From positions 620,001 through 684,000 of the forward strand of contig NZ_CP097320.1 in assembly GCF_023515995.1 (NCBI RefSeq): a DNA stretch of 64,000 bases, written 5' to 3'. The notes under the pieces were generated by a model. That model was given only the letters and a program-made list of their open reading frames with translations. It was not told where the DNA came from and ran no database searches. The translations under genes were made by a program, and so were the position numbers. The DNA is from Candidatus Mycobacterium methanotrophicum (GTDB lineage: Bacteria; Actinomycetota; Actinomycetes; Mycobacteriales; Mycobacteriaceae). This document shows, one piece after another, positions 1 to 15,654 of this stretch; the first letter of the stretch is position 1; each line of letters begins with the position of its first letter.

Positions 1-707
1 TTTTGGGCACTCCGATCGGCCACCCCGCCGCACGATTCATCGCGGGCAGCCCGCCGATCATCACGCCGATCGACTCCGAGTACGGCAAGGCCACCCGCTG
101 GCACGCCGACATGACGTTCGCCGCGAATTTCCCCAAGGCGTCGATCCTTCGCGCAGTCAGCCTGCCCAGCTACGGCGGGTCAACGCTGTGGGCGTCCACC
201 GCGGCGGCCTACGCCGCGCTGCCCACGCCGCTCAAGCGGCTCACCGAGAACCTGCGGGCGGTGCACAGCAACCGCTTCGACTACGTCTACACCACGCCCG
301 ACGCCCCCACCGGCCTTCAGCGCGCGCTGCGGGAGTCATACGAAAAACCCGATTTCCGCACCGAACATCCTGTCGTGCAGGTACACCCCGAGACCGGTGA
401 ACGCACCCTGCTGGCAGGGGACTTTGTCGAGAAGTTATCCGGCTTGGACGTCTACGAGTCGCATGTGCTGCTCGAGTTGATACAACGGCGAATCACCGCG
501 CCAGAGAACACTGTTCGATGGAGCTGGGAGTCGGGTGACGTTGTCGTCTGGGATAACCGGGCAACTCAGCACCGCGGCGTGGACGACTACGACGATCAGA
601 GTCGGCTCATGCACCGGGTCACCTTGATGGGCGATGTGCCCGTCGACGTGCACGGGCAACAGAGCCGGGTGATCAGCGGCGCACTGCTGGAGCCGATCGC
701 GGGCTGA
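1..707 (+). CDS. TauD/TfdA-family Fe(II)/2-oxoglutarate dioxygenase (5' end outside window)
   Basis: The last 234 residues of a taurine-dioxygenase-like enzyme; the start lies before the window. The iron-binding facial triad is visible: His and Asp in WHADMTF, and the distal His in ATQHR followed by the 2-oxoglutarate-binding Arg in LMHRVT. The C-terminal stretch closely resembles M. tuberculosis Rv3406 (about 295 residues), an alkylsulfatase that releases sulfate from alkyl sulfate esters. The substrate here is inferred from that resemblance only. No downstream partner gene follows, and the next 470 bases look non-coding. Confidence 0.88.
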   Translation, partial: LGTPIGHPAARFIAGSPPIITPIDSEYGKATRWHADMTFAANFPKASILRAVSLPSYGGSTLWASTAAAYAALPTPLKRLTENLRAVHSNRFDYVYTTPDAPTGLQRALRESYEKPDFRTEHPVVQVHPETGERTLLAGDFVEKLSGLDVYESHVLLELIQRRITAPENTVRWSWESGDVVVWDNRATQHRGVDDYDDQSRLMHRVTLMGDVPVDVHGQQSRVISGALLEPIAG

Positions 708-1179
708 CCGGCGTGACCGGTCCTTGGCGGCTTGGTGACACCGAGCCCTGATTAGCTGCGCGGTCTACAACCCGCAGGAGGGCGAATGGCAGGACAACGT
801 GCGGGACCGGGGAAAGCGCTCGGCATGCGGATCGATGCGTTCGACATGGGCCACGGCGGAACCCCGTCTGTGGAAGTCGTTGCACGTGCGGACAACCCCG
901 ACGCCGCCAGGGTGAAAAGGGTGCGGCCGCGCCGTATCTACGTCGGCTCTGATTTCGATCGGCTTTGCGTCGACTACCTCTGCACGTGTTGCTTGCCGTG
1001 CATCCGGATTCGGCGTAGATGTCAGCCCGGACGAGCTGCTGCTCAGAAATTTCGATAGGCGACCGCCGCTGTGGCCGCTTTGGAAAGGCACGCTACGAGA
1101 CGATGTCGATGCGCTCAACAGCCCAACGGGAAGAACATCCCGAACAAGCGTTCCTCGCGGTCCTCAAGTTCGGTCGCGC
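708..1179. other. Stretch with no supportable gene
   Basis: About 470 bases after the dioxygenase gene. Short overlapping open frames exist on both strands but none has a recognisable protein pattern or a convincing ribosome binding site. The right end runs into a recombinase remnant, so part of this may be eroded mobile-element DNA. Confidence 0.4.
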
Positions 1180-1414
1180 CGACCGCTTCCCGCCACATGG
1201 CTGCTGTCTGCTGCCGCCAACGCAGCAGTGCGATAAGGGAAATGCGTGTTCGACCTGCTCCGTATTCCTCACTAACGCAAGCTGTTTAGAAACTCTGCAA
1301 CGCCAATTCAACGAAACCGGTGCGCTTACCGAGCGCACCGCCGGGCAGGTAACGCAGCGTCACGGCAAGCCGATGCCCGACGATAACGTCTGGCTGGCCC
1401 AATGCAGTGGCTAG
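1180..1414 (+). pseudogene. C-terminal remnant of a Tn554 TnpB-type tyrosine recombinase
   Basis: The last 75 or so codons of an open frame ending at 1414 resemble the cysteine-containing tail of large TnpB-type tyrosine recombinases: QCDKGNACSTCSVFLT, then a helical stretch ending [14 protein letters not shown]. The catalytic Arg-His-Arg-Tyr region that should precede it is not in the frame, so only the tail survives. It is a different protein from the TnpB-like gene at 16.8-19.0 kb. The call rests on remembered family patterns. Confidence 0.5.
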
Positions 1415-1610
1415 TGCAAAGCGCTGGCGGAAACTCATCGCGACGATGCGGCAACAACCCGTACGGGCGGTGTTTCGGTTGTTGCGTGAGATCGGCGCCC
1501 AGCTCGACATCACGGTCGTGATTGCCAGCGCGCTGGACGCCCCGCCGGAGCGACGACGGTGCTGGATCGACCGCGCCAGGACCCGGCTATCCGTTGGTAG
1601 CCTCGCGGCC

Positions 1611-2726
1611 ATGACGACAACCAACGACAACCCGGCGAGTTTCGCCGCGGAAGACACCGACCAGTTCATCGCCCGGATGTCCGGCGCAATCGATAGCGCC
1701 TGCCTGGCGGTTCTCGCCAGCATCGGCCACCAGACCGGCTTGTTCGACGTCCTCGCCGACCTTCCGCCGGCCACCAGCGCCCATATCGCCGATGCCGCCG
1801 GCCTCAACGAACGATATGTGCGCGAATGGCTGGGCGGCGCGGCCGCCAGCGGCATCGTCGATTACGACCCGGCCGGGGCGACATATGTTCTGCCCGGCCA
1901 CCGCGCCGCGGCGCTCACCCGGGCCGCCGGGACGAAAAACCTGGCCCGGATGGCCACAATGATTCCGATGATGGGTGAGGTCGAGCAGAAGATCATCGAC
2001 TGCTTCCAGAAGGGTGGCGGGCTGCACTACAGCGAGTACCCTCGCTTTCACGCGATGATGGCCGAGGAAAGTGGCGCGGTATTCGACGCGGCGCTGACCG
2101 ACGTGATCCTGCCGTTGGTCGACGGCCTGCCGGAACGGTTGCGTGCAGGTGCCGAAGTGGCTGACTTCGCCTGCGGCAGTGGACATGCAATCAACGTGAT
2201 GGCACAGGCATTTCCGGCGAGCCGGTTCACCGGTGTGGACTTCTCCGAAGAAGGTGTCGCCAGGGCGACCGAGGAGGCCAAGCGGTTGGGCCTGGGCAAC
2301 GCCGACTTCAAGCGTTGTGATCTGGTCGAGCTCGATCTCGCCGACGTCTACGACGTGATCACGGTGTTCGACGCGATCCACGACCAGGCCCATCCAGCAC
2401 AAGTGCTGGCCAACATTTATCGCGCGCTGCGGCCCGGCGGAGTGTTCCTGATGGCTGACATCAAGGCGTCGAGCCAGCTGGAAGACAACATCGGCGTCCC
2501 GTTCGTCCCATTCCTCTACACCATCTCGACGATGCACTGCTTGCCGGTGTCGCTGGCCCGCGACGGCGCCGGGCTGGGCACGGTATGGGGACAGCAGCTG
2601 GCCACCGCGATGCTCGCCGAGGCCGGATTCAACGACGTGCGGACAGCCGAGGTCGAGGAAAACCCAGTCAACCTCTACTACATCGCCCGCAAAAACGCGC
2701 CACTCGAGTCCTGGGGCCGACCATAG
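1611..2726 (+). CDS. SAM-dependent methyltransferase with N-terminal winged-helix domain
   Basis: A 371-residue protein resembling Rv2258c and related S-adenosylmethionine-dependent methyltransferases. Residues about 20-110 look like the winged-helix dimerisation domain ([17 protein letters not shown]). The Rossmann methyltransferase core follows, with motif I as [16 protein letters not shown] at about residues 183-198, the acidic FTGVDFSEE, and [14 protein letters not shown] 1611 is chosen because the family N-terminus begins about there; the frame stays open upstream without homology. The acceptor substrate is unknown. It stands alone, between a recombinase remnant and a 156-bp repeat. Confidence 0.82.
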   Translation: MTTTNDNPASFAAEDTDQFIARMSGAIDSACLAVLASIGHQTGLFDVLADLPPATSAHIADAAGLNERYVREWLGGAAASGIVDYDPAGATYVLPGHRAAALTRAAGTKNLARMATMIPMMGEVEQKIIDCFQKGGGLHYSEYPRFHAMMAEESGAVFDAALTDVILPLVDGLPERLRAGAEVADFACGSGHAINVMAQAFPASRFTGVDFSEEGVARATEEAKRLGLGNADFKRCDLVELDLADVYDVITVFDAIHDQAHPAQVLANIYRALRPGGVFLMADIKASSQLEDNIGVPFVPFLYTISTMHCLPVSLARDGAGLGTVWGQQLATAMLAEAGFNDVRTAEVEENPVNLYYIARKNAPLESWGRP

Positions 2727-2806
2727 GCTTTCAGGACGCGCCGGCTCCGCGTTGTGGTGGTCTAAGGCCTCGCGGAGTTGCTCTTATCCGCTAACCCGAA
2801 GTTACT

Positions 2807-2962
2807 GGAGCATCCCGGGTTTGATGCGCACCTCGTTTTGTGTGACCGGGGGTGTCCGATCTGACGGTGAGCGTAGTACCTGAATGCGCCAAGGCGGTCA
2901 GCTTGCCCCATGATCCATTTTCCTGGTGCCGACTCCCGCCGCCTTTAGCGCGCTCCGGCCCC
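2807..2962 (+). repeat. 156-bp dispersed repeat, copy 1
   Basis: This segment is nearly identical, as reverse complement, to 21094-21249. By eye I count only about four mismatches in 156 positions, and both copies have the same length with divergent flanks. It begins GGAGCATCCCGGGTTT and ends near GCGCTCCGGCCCC. It has no long open frame. It could be a non-autonomous mobile element or the shared end of a larger lost element. Confidence 0.85.
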
Positions 2963-3064
2963 GCAGGTGGCTGTCAAGCGTAGTTTGCTTGACGGCACCG
3001 AGGACCGGAGCATGCTTGGCGCATGGCGGAATCGACGAAACCCTTTGGGGCACAATTGCGCCGC

Positions 3065-3190
3065 TTACGTTGGTAAGAGGCGTGTGTAGTACTCGGCCTC
3101 GACTTCTGCGGGTGGGCGCCGGCCAAGGCGGTGCATGAGCCTGCGCTCGTTGTACCGCTCACCCATGCCGAGGTCATGTTCTCCAAGTCG
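3065..3190 (-). pseudogene. IS3-family transposase C-terminal remnant
   Basis: On the minus strand the last 38 or so codons read YNERRLMHRLGRRPPAEVEA followed by a short tail, matching the end of the integrase domain of IS3-family OrfB proteins (usual pattern YNxxRxHxxLGxxxPxExE). The catalytic DDE core is missing and the sequence upstream is unrelated, so this is only a scrap of an old insertion. It lies between the 156-bp repeat and mkl. Confidence 0.6.
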
Positions 3191-3377
3191 GCCAGGGTGT
3201 CGATAGGCCCGCTGCGAAACGGGGAACCCTCGCGCAGTCGCCCCTGACGTGACGGAATTGCCGCCGATTATTGAATTTGAGGCGATAGCCGCACTAGGCG
3301 ACTCCGCTGAGGCCCGTGCGCTACAGTGACTCATGCCACAAGCTGGGCTTGGGCTGCGGCGAGCGGGACGGTTTCGC

Positions 3378-4448
3378 ATGGGTATCGGTATCCAAGTTGA
3401 GGGGCTGACGAAGTCCTTCGGCCCTCAGCGAATCTGGGAAGACGTCACGATGGACATCCCGGAGGGCGAGGTCAGCGTGCTGCTGGGCCCGTCGGGTACC
3501 GGTAAGTCGGTATTTTTGAAGTCGCTGATCGGGCTGCTGCGCCCGGAGCGTGGTTCGATCATCGTCGACGGCACCGACATCACCGAGTGCTCGGCCAAGG
3601 AGCTCTACGAGATCCGCACGCTGTTCGGGGTGATGTTTCAGGACGGCGCCCTGTTCGGGTCGATGAACCTGTATGACAACACCGCGTTCCCGCTGCGTGA
3701 GCACACCAAGAAAAAGGAAGGCGAGATCCGTGACATCGTCATGGAGAAGCTGGAAATGGTGGGCCTGGGCGGGGATGAGAAGAAGTTCCCCGGTGAGATC
3801 TCCGGTGGTATGCGCAAACGCGCCGGGTTGGCCCGTTCGCTGGTGTTAGACCCGCAGATCATCCTGTGTGACGAGCCGGACTCGGGTCTGGACCCGGTCC
3901 GCACCGCCTATCTGAGCCAGCTGCTCATCGACATCAACGCGCAGATCGACTGCACGATCTTGATCGTCACGCACAACATCAACATCGCCCGCACGGTGCC
4001 AGACAACATGGGCATGCTGTTCCGCCGCAAGCTGGTGATGTTCGGTCCGCGCGAAGTGTTGTTGACCAGCGACGAACCGGTTGTCAAGCAGTTCCTCAAT
4101 GGGCGGCGTATCGGGCCGATCGGCATGTCGGAGGAAAAGGACGAGGCCACCATGGCCGAGGAGCAGGCCCACCTGGAGGCCGGTCATGTCGACGGCGGTG
4201 TCGAGGAGATCGTGGGCGTGCCGCCGCAGATCATCGCCACCCCCGGTATGCCGGAGCGCAAGGCCGTCGGCCGTCGCCAAGCCCGGGTCCGGGAGAACCT
4301 GCACCTGCTGCCCAAGAGGGCGCAAGAAGCCATCCTCGAATCGCTCGAGGGCAACGGCCAACAACGAGTGCAGGACTACGACGCCGCCGCCCGCCATCGT
4401 GGCGACGACGCGGACACCGCATCGATCCCCACCCAGCGCGGCTACTGA
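3378..4448 (+). CDS. mkl: Mkl/MceG ABC transporter ATPase of Mce lipid importers
   Basis: A 356-residue ABC ATPase closely matching M. tuberculosis Rv0655 (359 residues), the ATPase thought to power the Mce lipid and cholesterol import systems at the inner membrane. Visible motifs are Walker A GPSGTGKS (about residues 36-43), signature SGGMRKR, Walker B IILCDEPDSGLDP and switch His in VTHNIN. A C-terminal extension beyond residue 250, rich in Glu, Ala and Arg, is typical of actinobacterial MceG. ATG 3378 is chosen because the core starts at once (MGIGIQVEGLTKSFG). No permease genes are adjacent. Confidence 0.93.
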   Translation: MGIGIQVEGLTKSFGPQRIWEDVTMDIPEGEVSVLLGPSGTGKSVFLKSLIGLLRPERGSIIVDGTDITECSAKELYEIRTLFGVMFQDGALFGSMNLYDNTAFPLREHTKKKEGEIRDIVMEKLEMVGLGGDEKKFPGEISGGMRKRAGLARSLVLDPQIILCDEPDSGLDPVRTAYLSQLLIDINAQIDCTILIVTHNINIARTVPDNMGMLFRRKLVMFGPREVLLTSDEPVVKQFLNGRRIGPIGMSEEKDEATMAEEQAHLEAGHVDGGVEEIVGVPPQIIATPGMPERKAVGRRQARVRENLHLLPKRAQEAILESLEGNGQQRVQDYDAAARHRGDDADTASIPTQRGY

Positions 4449-8373
<3,925 letters not shown>

Positions 8374-8418
8374 CGATGAGCGCTCGCGCGAAGCGCAATT
8401 GAATTCAGTGTTTTCTAG

Positions 8419-12405
<3,987 letters not shown>

Positions 12406-12419
12406 TTCTCTGTAAGCGC

Positions 12420-12475
12420 GAGCAGACGCAGAATCGCACGCCAGGTGCCCTGGCGATGCGATTCTGCGCCTGCTC
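12420..12475. terminator. Long hairpin after rpoC, repeated-element copy 1
   Basis: Arms 12420-12438 (GAGCAGACGCAGAATCGCA) and 12457-12475 pair at 18 of 19 positions, with an inner stem CGCCAGG/CCTGGCG around a three-base loop. It sits just beyond rpoC and could be a terminator, though it has no U-tract. The same outer stem recurs at 28781-28837, so it belongs to a repeated palindromic family. Confidence 0.75.
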
Positions 12476-12489
12476 ATTGCGCAACCCCC

Positions 12490-12733
12490 AGGCTGGATAG
12501 CCGGTTCCGGTTATCCGTCGCATGCTTCCAGCGTGCATTCGGATGCGATCGCCGCTTGGACGAAGGCCGCGGGTTTGCGACCACAGCGCAGTTGCTCACC
12601 GTCATGACTCGTCAGGAACTCGACGTCCAGGTGAACAACGGCGGACTCATCCGCCTGTGGTACGGCGTCTACGCCGCGGCTGAGCCCGACTTGTTGGGCC
12701 GCTTGGCGGCGCTCGACCTCTTCATGGGGCGCG
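12490..12733 (+). pseudogene. N-terminal part of a DUF559/AbiEi-like protein
   Basis: Codons around 12571-12733 read FATTAQLLTVMTRQELDV then LIRLWYGVYAAAEPDLLGRL, the usual N-terminal winged-helix part of mycobacterial proteins that end in a DUF559 endonuclease-like domain. The beginning is frameshifted near 12570, since the likely N-terminus continues in another frame. At about 12733 homology stops and a GabT tail takes over in the same open frame. The matching C-terminal part of such a protein, lacking its own N-terminus, is on the same strand at 28160-28851. Confidence 0.55.
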
Positions 12734-13050
12734 GACTCCTCGATCGGGCCCGTCACATCGAAGGGCTGATGAAAGACCGGCTGCTAGCACTACAGGCCGC
12801 CGACAATCGGATCGGCGACGTGCGGGGACGCGGTGCGATGATCGCCGTCGAGTTCGTCAAACCCGACAGCGCCGACCCCGACGCGGAGCTGACGAACGCG
12901 CTGGCCACCGCGGCCCACGCCGCGGGTGTCATCGTGCTGACGGCGGGCACGTTCGGCAACGTCGTGCGCTTCCTGCCGCCGCTGGCGATCAGCGACGAAC
13001 TGCTCTCCGAGGGCCTCGACGTGCTAGCCGGGTTGCTGTCTGGGCTCTGA
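12734..13050 (+). pseudogene. gabT: C-terminal fragment of 4-aminobutyrate aminotransferase
   Basis: About 105 codons match the end of GabT, a PLP-dependent class III aminotransferase of about 445 residues. Recognisable stretches are ARHIEGLMKDRL, DNRIGDVRGRGAMIAVEFV, AAGVIVLTAGTFGNVVRFLP and ISDELLSEGLDVL. The lysine-bearing PLP domain is gone. The fragment is fused in frame to an unrelated AbiEi-like N-terminus, giving a chimeric open frame at 12445-13050 that is unlikely to make a working enzyme. Confidence 0.75.
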
Positions 13051-13060
13051 CGGGGCTTGG

Positions 13061-13606
13061 TCACGACTTTTCGGCCGTGGCGCCGCGGGGCAGGCCGGTT
13101 GACGTCGCTGCTGGCCACGGCACGACGGAGACCGCGCCCGTTCGCTCGAACAGCGCGAGCTTAACGTCCGCGGGCTCCAGGTGACCATGCTGGCGGAGGA
13201 TCACGTCAAGGTCGCTTTCGGTGAGTCCGCAGCGCCGAAGATTACGGTGGTCGACCTTGCCATCGCGAATCAACTCCTGCAGCGGGGGGTGCAGGAGGCG
13301 CTCGAGGCCCGGTACGAATCGGAGCCTGGTGAACGCCGCATTGGCCACGATCAGCGTCAGCACTGCGGCGGTCGCCTGGACCCAGGCCGTATCGGTTGCG
13401 GTCGCGGCGCGCCCGATCACCGACCCGCACACGACCGTTGTCAGCCAGTCGAGCGTCGTGAGCTGGGCGGTCGCACGCCGTCGTTGAAGGAACCGAAAGG
13501 CAGCGGCGGTAGTCAAGAACAGCGCCAGGGTTTTGGGCACGATGTACACCGCTGACTCCCAGCCCTCGATCAAGACGTGCGTCGTCCCGTTCGTCATCGC
13601 ATTCAT
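13061..13606 (-). CDS. DUF421 (YetF/YcaP-type) membrane protein
   Basis: A protein of about 181 residues with two or three hydrophobic segments (TLALFLTTAAAFRFL and VQATAAVLTLIVANAAF), the pattern TTLDWLTTVVCGSVIGRAA between them, and a soluble C-terminal domain (ELIRDGKVDHRNLRRCGLTESDLDVILRQHG) typical of the DUF421 family. Function is unknown for the family. Several ATG codons cluster at 13597-13609 and none has a clear ribosome binding site, so the start is uncertain (an upstream ATG at 13648 is also open). It is antisense to and just past the gabT scrap. Confidence 0.75.
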   Translation of the reverse strand: MNAMTNGTTHVLIEGWESAVYIVPKTLALFLTTAAAFRFLQRRRATAQLTTLDWLTTVVCGSVIGRAATATDTAWVQATAAVLTLIVANAAFTRLRFVPGLERLLHPPLQELIRDGKVDHRNLRRCGLTESDLDVILRQHGHLEPADVKLALFERTGAVSVVPWPAATSTGLPRGATAEKS

Positions 13607-13721
13607 CATTGCGATTGTGCTATCCGCGTGCGGCGAAGACGAATCCACACTGCGCGGGCTACACGCCGTGGGAATCGCAGGGTCAGCGACGAACGCATAG
13701 GTTTGGATCGGGTTGGGTCTG

Positions 13722-13935
13722 TCACGGCGTGACGAGGCCGATCACCAGCAGGACGACGGCGATCACCGGAAAGGCGCCCTGGGTCAGCGCGGCACGCGCC
13801 TTGTCCGGTGACGACGCCAGCAGTACGACGGCCGCGCAAGCCATGGATCCGACGCCGCCGAAAACCAACGCCGCACCAACTGATCGGTGACCCAATGCAA
13901 TTGCGGTAATTCCGACCGCAGTGAGGATCGCTGGC
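13722..13935 (-). pseudogene. C-terminal piece of a small membrane protein, cut by IS21-like DNA
   Basis: On the minus strand about 70 codons ending at 13722 encode two hydrophobic stretches (GAALVFGGVGSMACAAVVLLA and FPVIAVVLLVIGLVTP) joined by a charged loop SSPDKARAA. The frame has no start before it meets the istA fragment at about 13931, so the upstream part was probably removed by the insertion. The family is not recognised. Its neighbour on the same strand is the DUF421 protein. Confidence 0.5.
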
Positions 13936-14149
13936 CGCGCTCCACGATTCCACCGCGGTGGACCGCGCGCTCGGGCAGGCGGCGACCGCGGGCCGGTTCG
14001 GGCACGGCGATTTGGCCGCGATCCTGGCCCATCAGGCCAGCGACTCCGACACCAGCACCCACACCGACCCGGCGTGGGCCGGCGAGCGCAACAGCCTGGC
14101 CCAGGGCACCGGCGATTGGGCCCGCCTCGGTGAGCAGGAGGGGAGCTAA
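13931..14149 (+). pseudogene. IstA (IS21-family transposase) C-terminal fragment
   Basis: The last 72 codons of an IS21-family IstA, reading DSTAVDRALGQAATAGRFGH, DLAAILAHQAS and SLAQGTGDWARLG. The catalytic DDE region, about 400 residues, is missing upstream, where the sequence becomes a host membrane-protein fragment. The element is therefore 5'-truncated and cannot transpose on its own. Confidence 0.75.
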
Positions 14150-14151
14150 CG

Positions 14152-14436
14152 ATGGCCTATCTACACATCCCCTTGAGAAACGCATCGATCGCGCTTAACA
14201 CCGCCGGCGCTGATGACCCAGACCAGCCGGTCGCGGTGGCGGCCGGGGAACTGTTTGAGTGGGCGTGGCTGATCGCCGAGCTCGCTGGCTGGCTCGAGCA
14301 CGCCGATGAGCACACCCGCGCCGACTTCGACCGGTTCTTCGACGGCTACGCCACCCCTGATAAGACCGCGTGGTATGCCACCCACATCGCCGAGCGCATC
14401 GCCGCGCTGCTCGACGGGGATCGGGGCCAGCCATGA
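14152..14436 (+). CDS. Small IS21-associated protein between istA and istB
   Basis: A 94-residue acidic protein (FEWAWLIAELAGWLEHADEH, then FDGYATPDKTAWYATHIAER) starting two bases after the istA stop and overlapping the istB start by ATGA. M. tuberculosis IS1533 has a small gene in the same position (Rv2943A, between Rv2943 and Rv2944). Its role is unknown; the tight spacing suggests translation coupled to istB. Confidence 0.65.
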   Translation: MAYLHIPLRNASIALNTAGADDPDQPVAVAAGELFEWAWLIAELAGWLEHADEHTRADFDRFFDGYATPDKTAWYATHIAERIAALLDGDRGQP

Positions 14437-15218
14437 GCACCGCCACACCGACACCGTCGGCGCCGCCGCTGGATGCCGAGTTGGAGCGCCTACTCAAGCG
14501 GATGCGGCTGCCCTATATCCGCCGGGCGGCCCCCGAGCTTTTGGCCACCGCCAAAGCGCAACGCTGGGACCCCGGCGAAGTGCTCAAAGCCCTTCTGGTC
14601 GAAGAGGTTTCCGGACGCAACCGCTCCGCGCTGGCGACTCGGCGTGAGCGGGCCGGATTCCCCACCGGCAAGACCTTCGCCGCCTGGGACCCAAAACTGT
14701 CGTCGATCCCGGCGCCCACCCAGTCCGCGCTGCGCACCCTGGAATGGATCCACCGGCGCGAAAACCTGGTGGTCTGCGGGCCATCAGGCACCGGCAAGAC
14801 GTTTCTGCTCGAGGCCCTCGGCCAACAAGCCGTCGAAGCCGGGCTGCACGTGGCGTGGTTTAGTCTCGAACACCTCGGCGCGCTGGTGCGTCGCCACCGC
14901 GCCGACGACACCGTTATCAAAGCGATCGGCCGCATCCTGCGCGCCGATCTGATCGAAGTCGATGACATCGGGCTGCTCGCGGTGGGCGCCGACGCCGCCG
15001 AAGGCCTCTACCGGCTCGTCGATGCCGCATACGAGAAACGCTCGATCGCGTTGAGCAGCAACCTCCATCCCGCCGGATTCGACGAGCTGATGCCCAAGAC
15101 CATGGCCACAGCCACCGTCGACCGGCTCCTGCACCACGCGCATGTCTGCCAAACCAGCGGGGAAAGCGTGCGTCTCACCCAGGCCATGGCAGGCAAGGGG
15201 GTGAAAGCCTTGATCTAA
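14433..15218 (+). CDS. istB: IstB-like ATPase of an IS21-family element
   Basis: A complete 261-residue AAA+ transposition helper. It shows Walker A GPSGTGKT at about residues 113-120, Walker B LIEVDDIG at about 173-180, and a sensor region ALSSNLHPAGFDELMP, matching M. tuberculosis Rv2944. ATG 14433 overlaps the stop of the preceding small gene. IstB loads IstA onto target DNA; the IstA partner here is truncated, so this copy is presumably inert unless another IstA acts in trans. Confidence 0.9.
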   Translation: MSTATPTPSAPPLDAELERLLKRMRLPYIRRAAPELLATAKAQRWDPGEVLKALLVEEVSGRNRSALATRRERAGFPTGKTFAAWDPKLSSIPAPTQSALRTLEWIHRRENLVVCGPSGTGKTFLLEALGQQAVEAGLHVAWFSLEHLGALVRRHRADDTVIKAIGRILRADLIEVDDIGLLAVGADAAEGLYRLVDAAYEKRSIALSSNLHPAGFDELMPKTMATATVDRLLHHAHVCQTSGESVRLTQAMAGKGVKALI

Positions 15219-15256
15219 CTACGCCGGCACGTCCGGTGGCCGCGAGTGGGCACATC

Positions 15257-15303
15257 TCATGGCCACCACCGGGCAGTTTTCATGACCGCCACTGGGCAGT
15301 TCT
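15257..15303. repeat. Two 23-bp direct repeats at the IS21-like right end
   Basis: Two copies of TCATG(G/A)CC(A/G)CCA(C/C)(C/T)GGGCAGTTnT occur with a period of 23 bases, followed by a third TCATG. IS21-type ends carry several short transposase-binding direct repeats, and this lies about 40 bases past the istB stop, as expected for the right terminus. Confidence 0.65.
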
Positions 15304-15371
15304 TCATGTCCCTTGACAGGAGAAGAATCGGCACGCCATGCTCGCCGGGACCGGCCTGGCCGCGGTGATGT

Positions 15372-15654
15372 CGTTTCACACGTGTCCTATAAGGACCGCA
15401 AAAAGGTCGCCTCATCGATGCGGGCGATCTATACCGCACCCACCGTGGACGGGGCGGAGTTAGCGCTCAAAGAGTTCGACCAGCAATTCGGCGCCCAGTA
15501 TCCGGGTGCGATTGACGTGTGGCGCAACGCCTGGCCGGAATTCACCCCATTCCTGGACTATCCGGTGGAGCTGCGCAAGATCGTCTACACCACGAACGCG
15601 ATCGAGTCGATCAACTTCCAGCTGCGCAAGATCGCCAAGAACCGGGGTCATTTC
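15372..15654 (+). pseudogene. IS256-family transposase, left part (split gene)
   Basis: About 94 codons match the C-terminal third of IS256-family (mutator) transposases: HVSYKDRKKVASSMRAIYTA, then LALKEFDQQFG, YPVELRKIVYTTNAIES and QLRKIAKNRGHF. The match breaks off after GHF at 15654. The remaining C-terminal codons resume at 18975, 3.3 kb away, showing that other DNA was inserted here. The N-terminal two thirds of the gene are also missing. Confidence 0.85.

Noticed and set aside
1407..1610. A longer methyltransferase starting at 1407
   Set aside because: The first 68 codons of that frame lack homology and the family N-terminus begins at ATG 1611.
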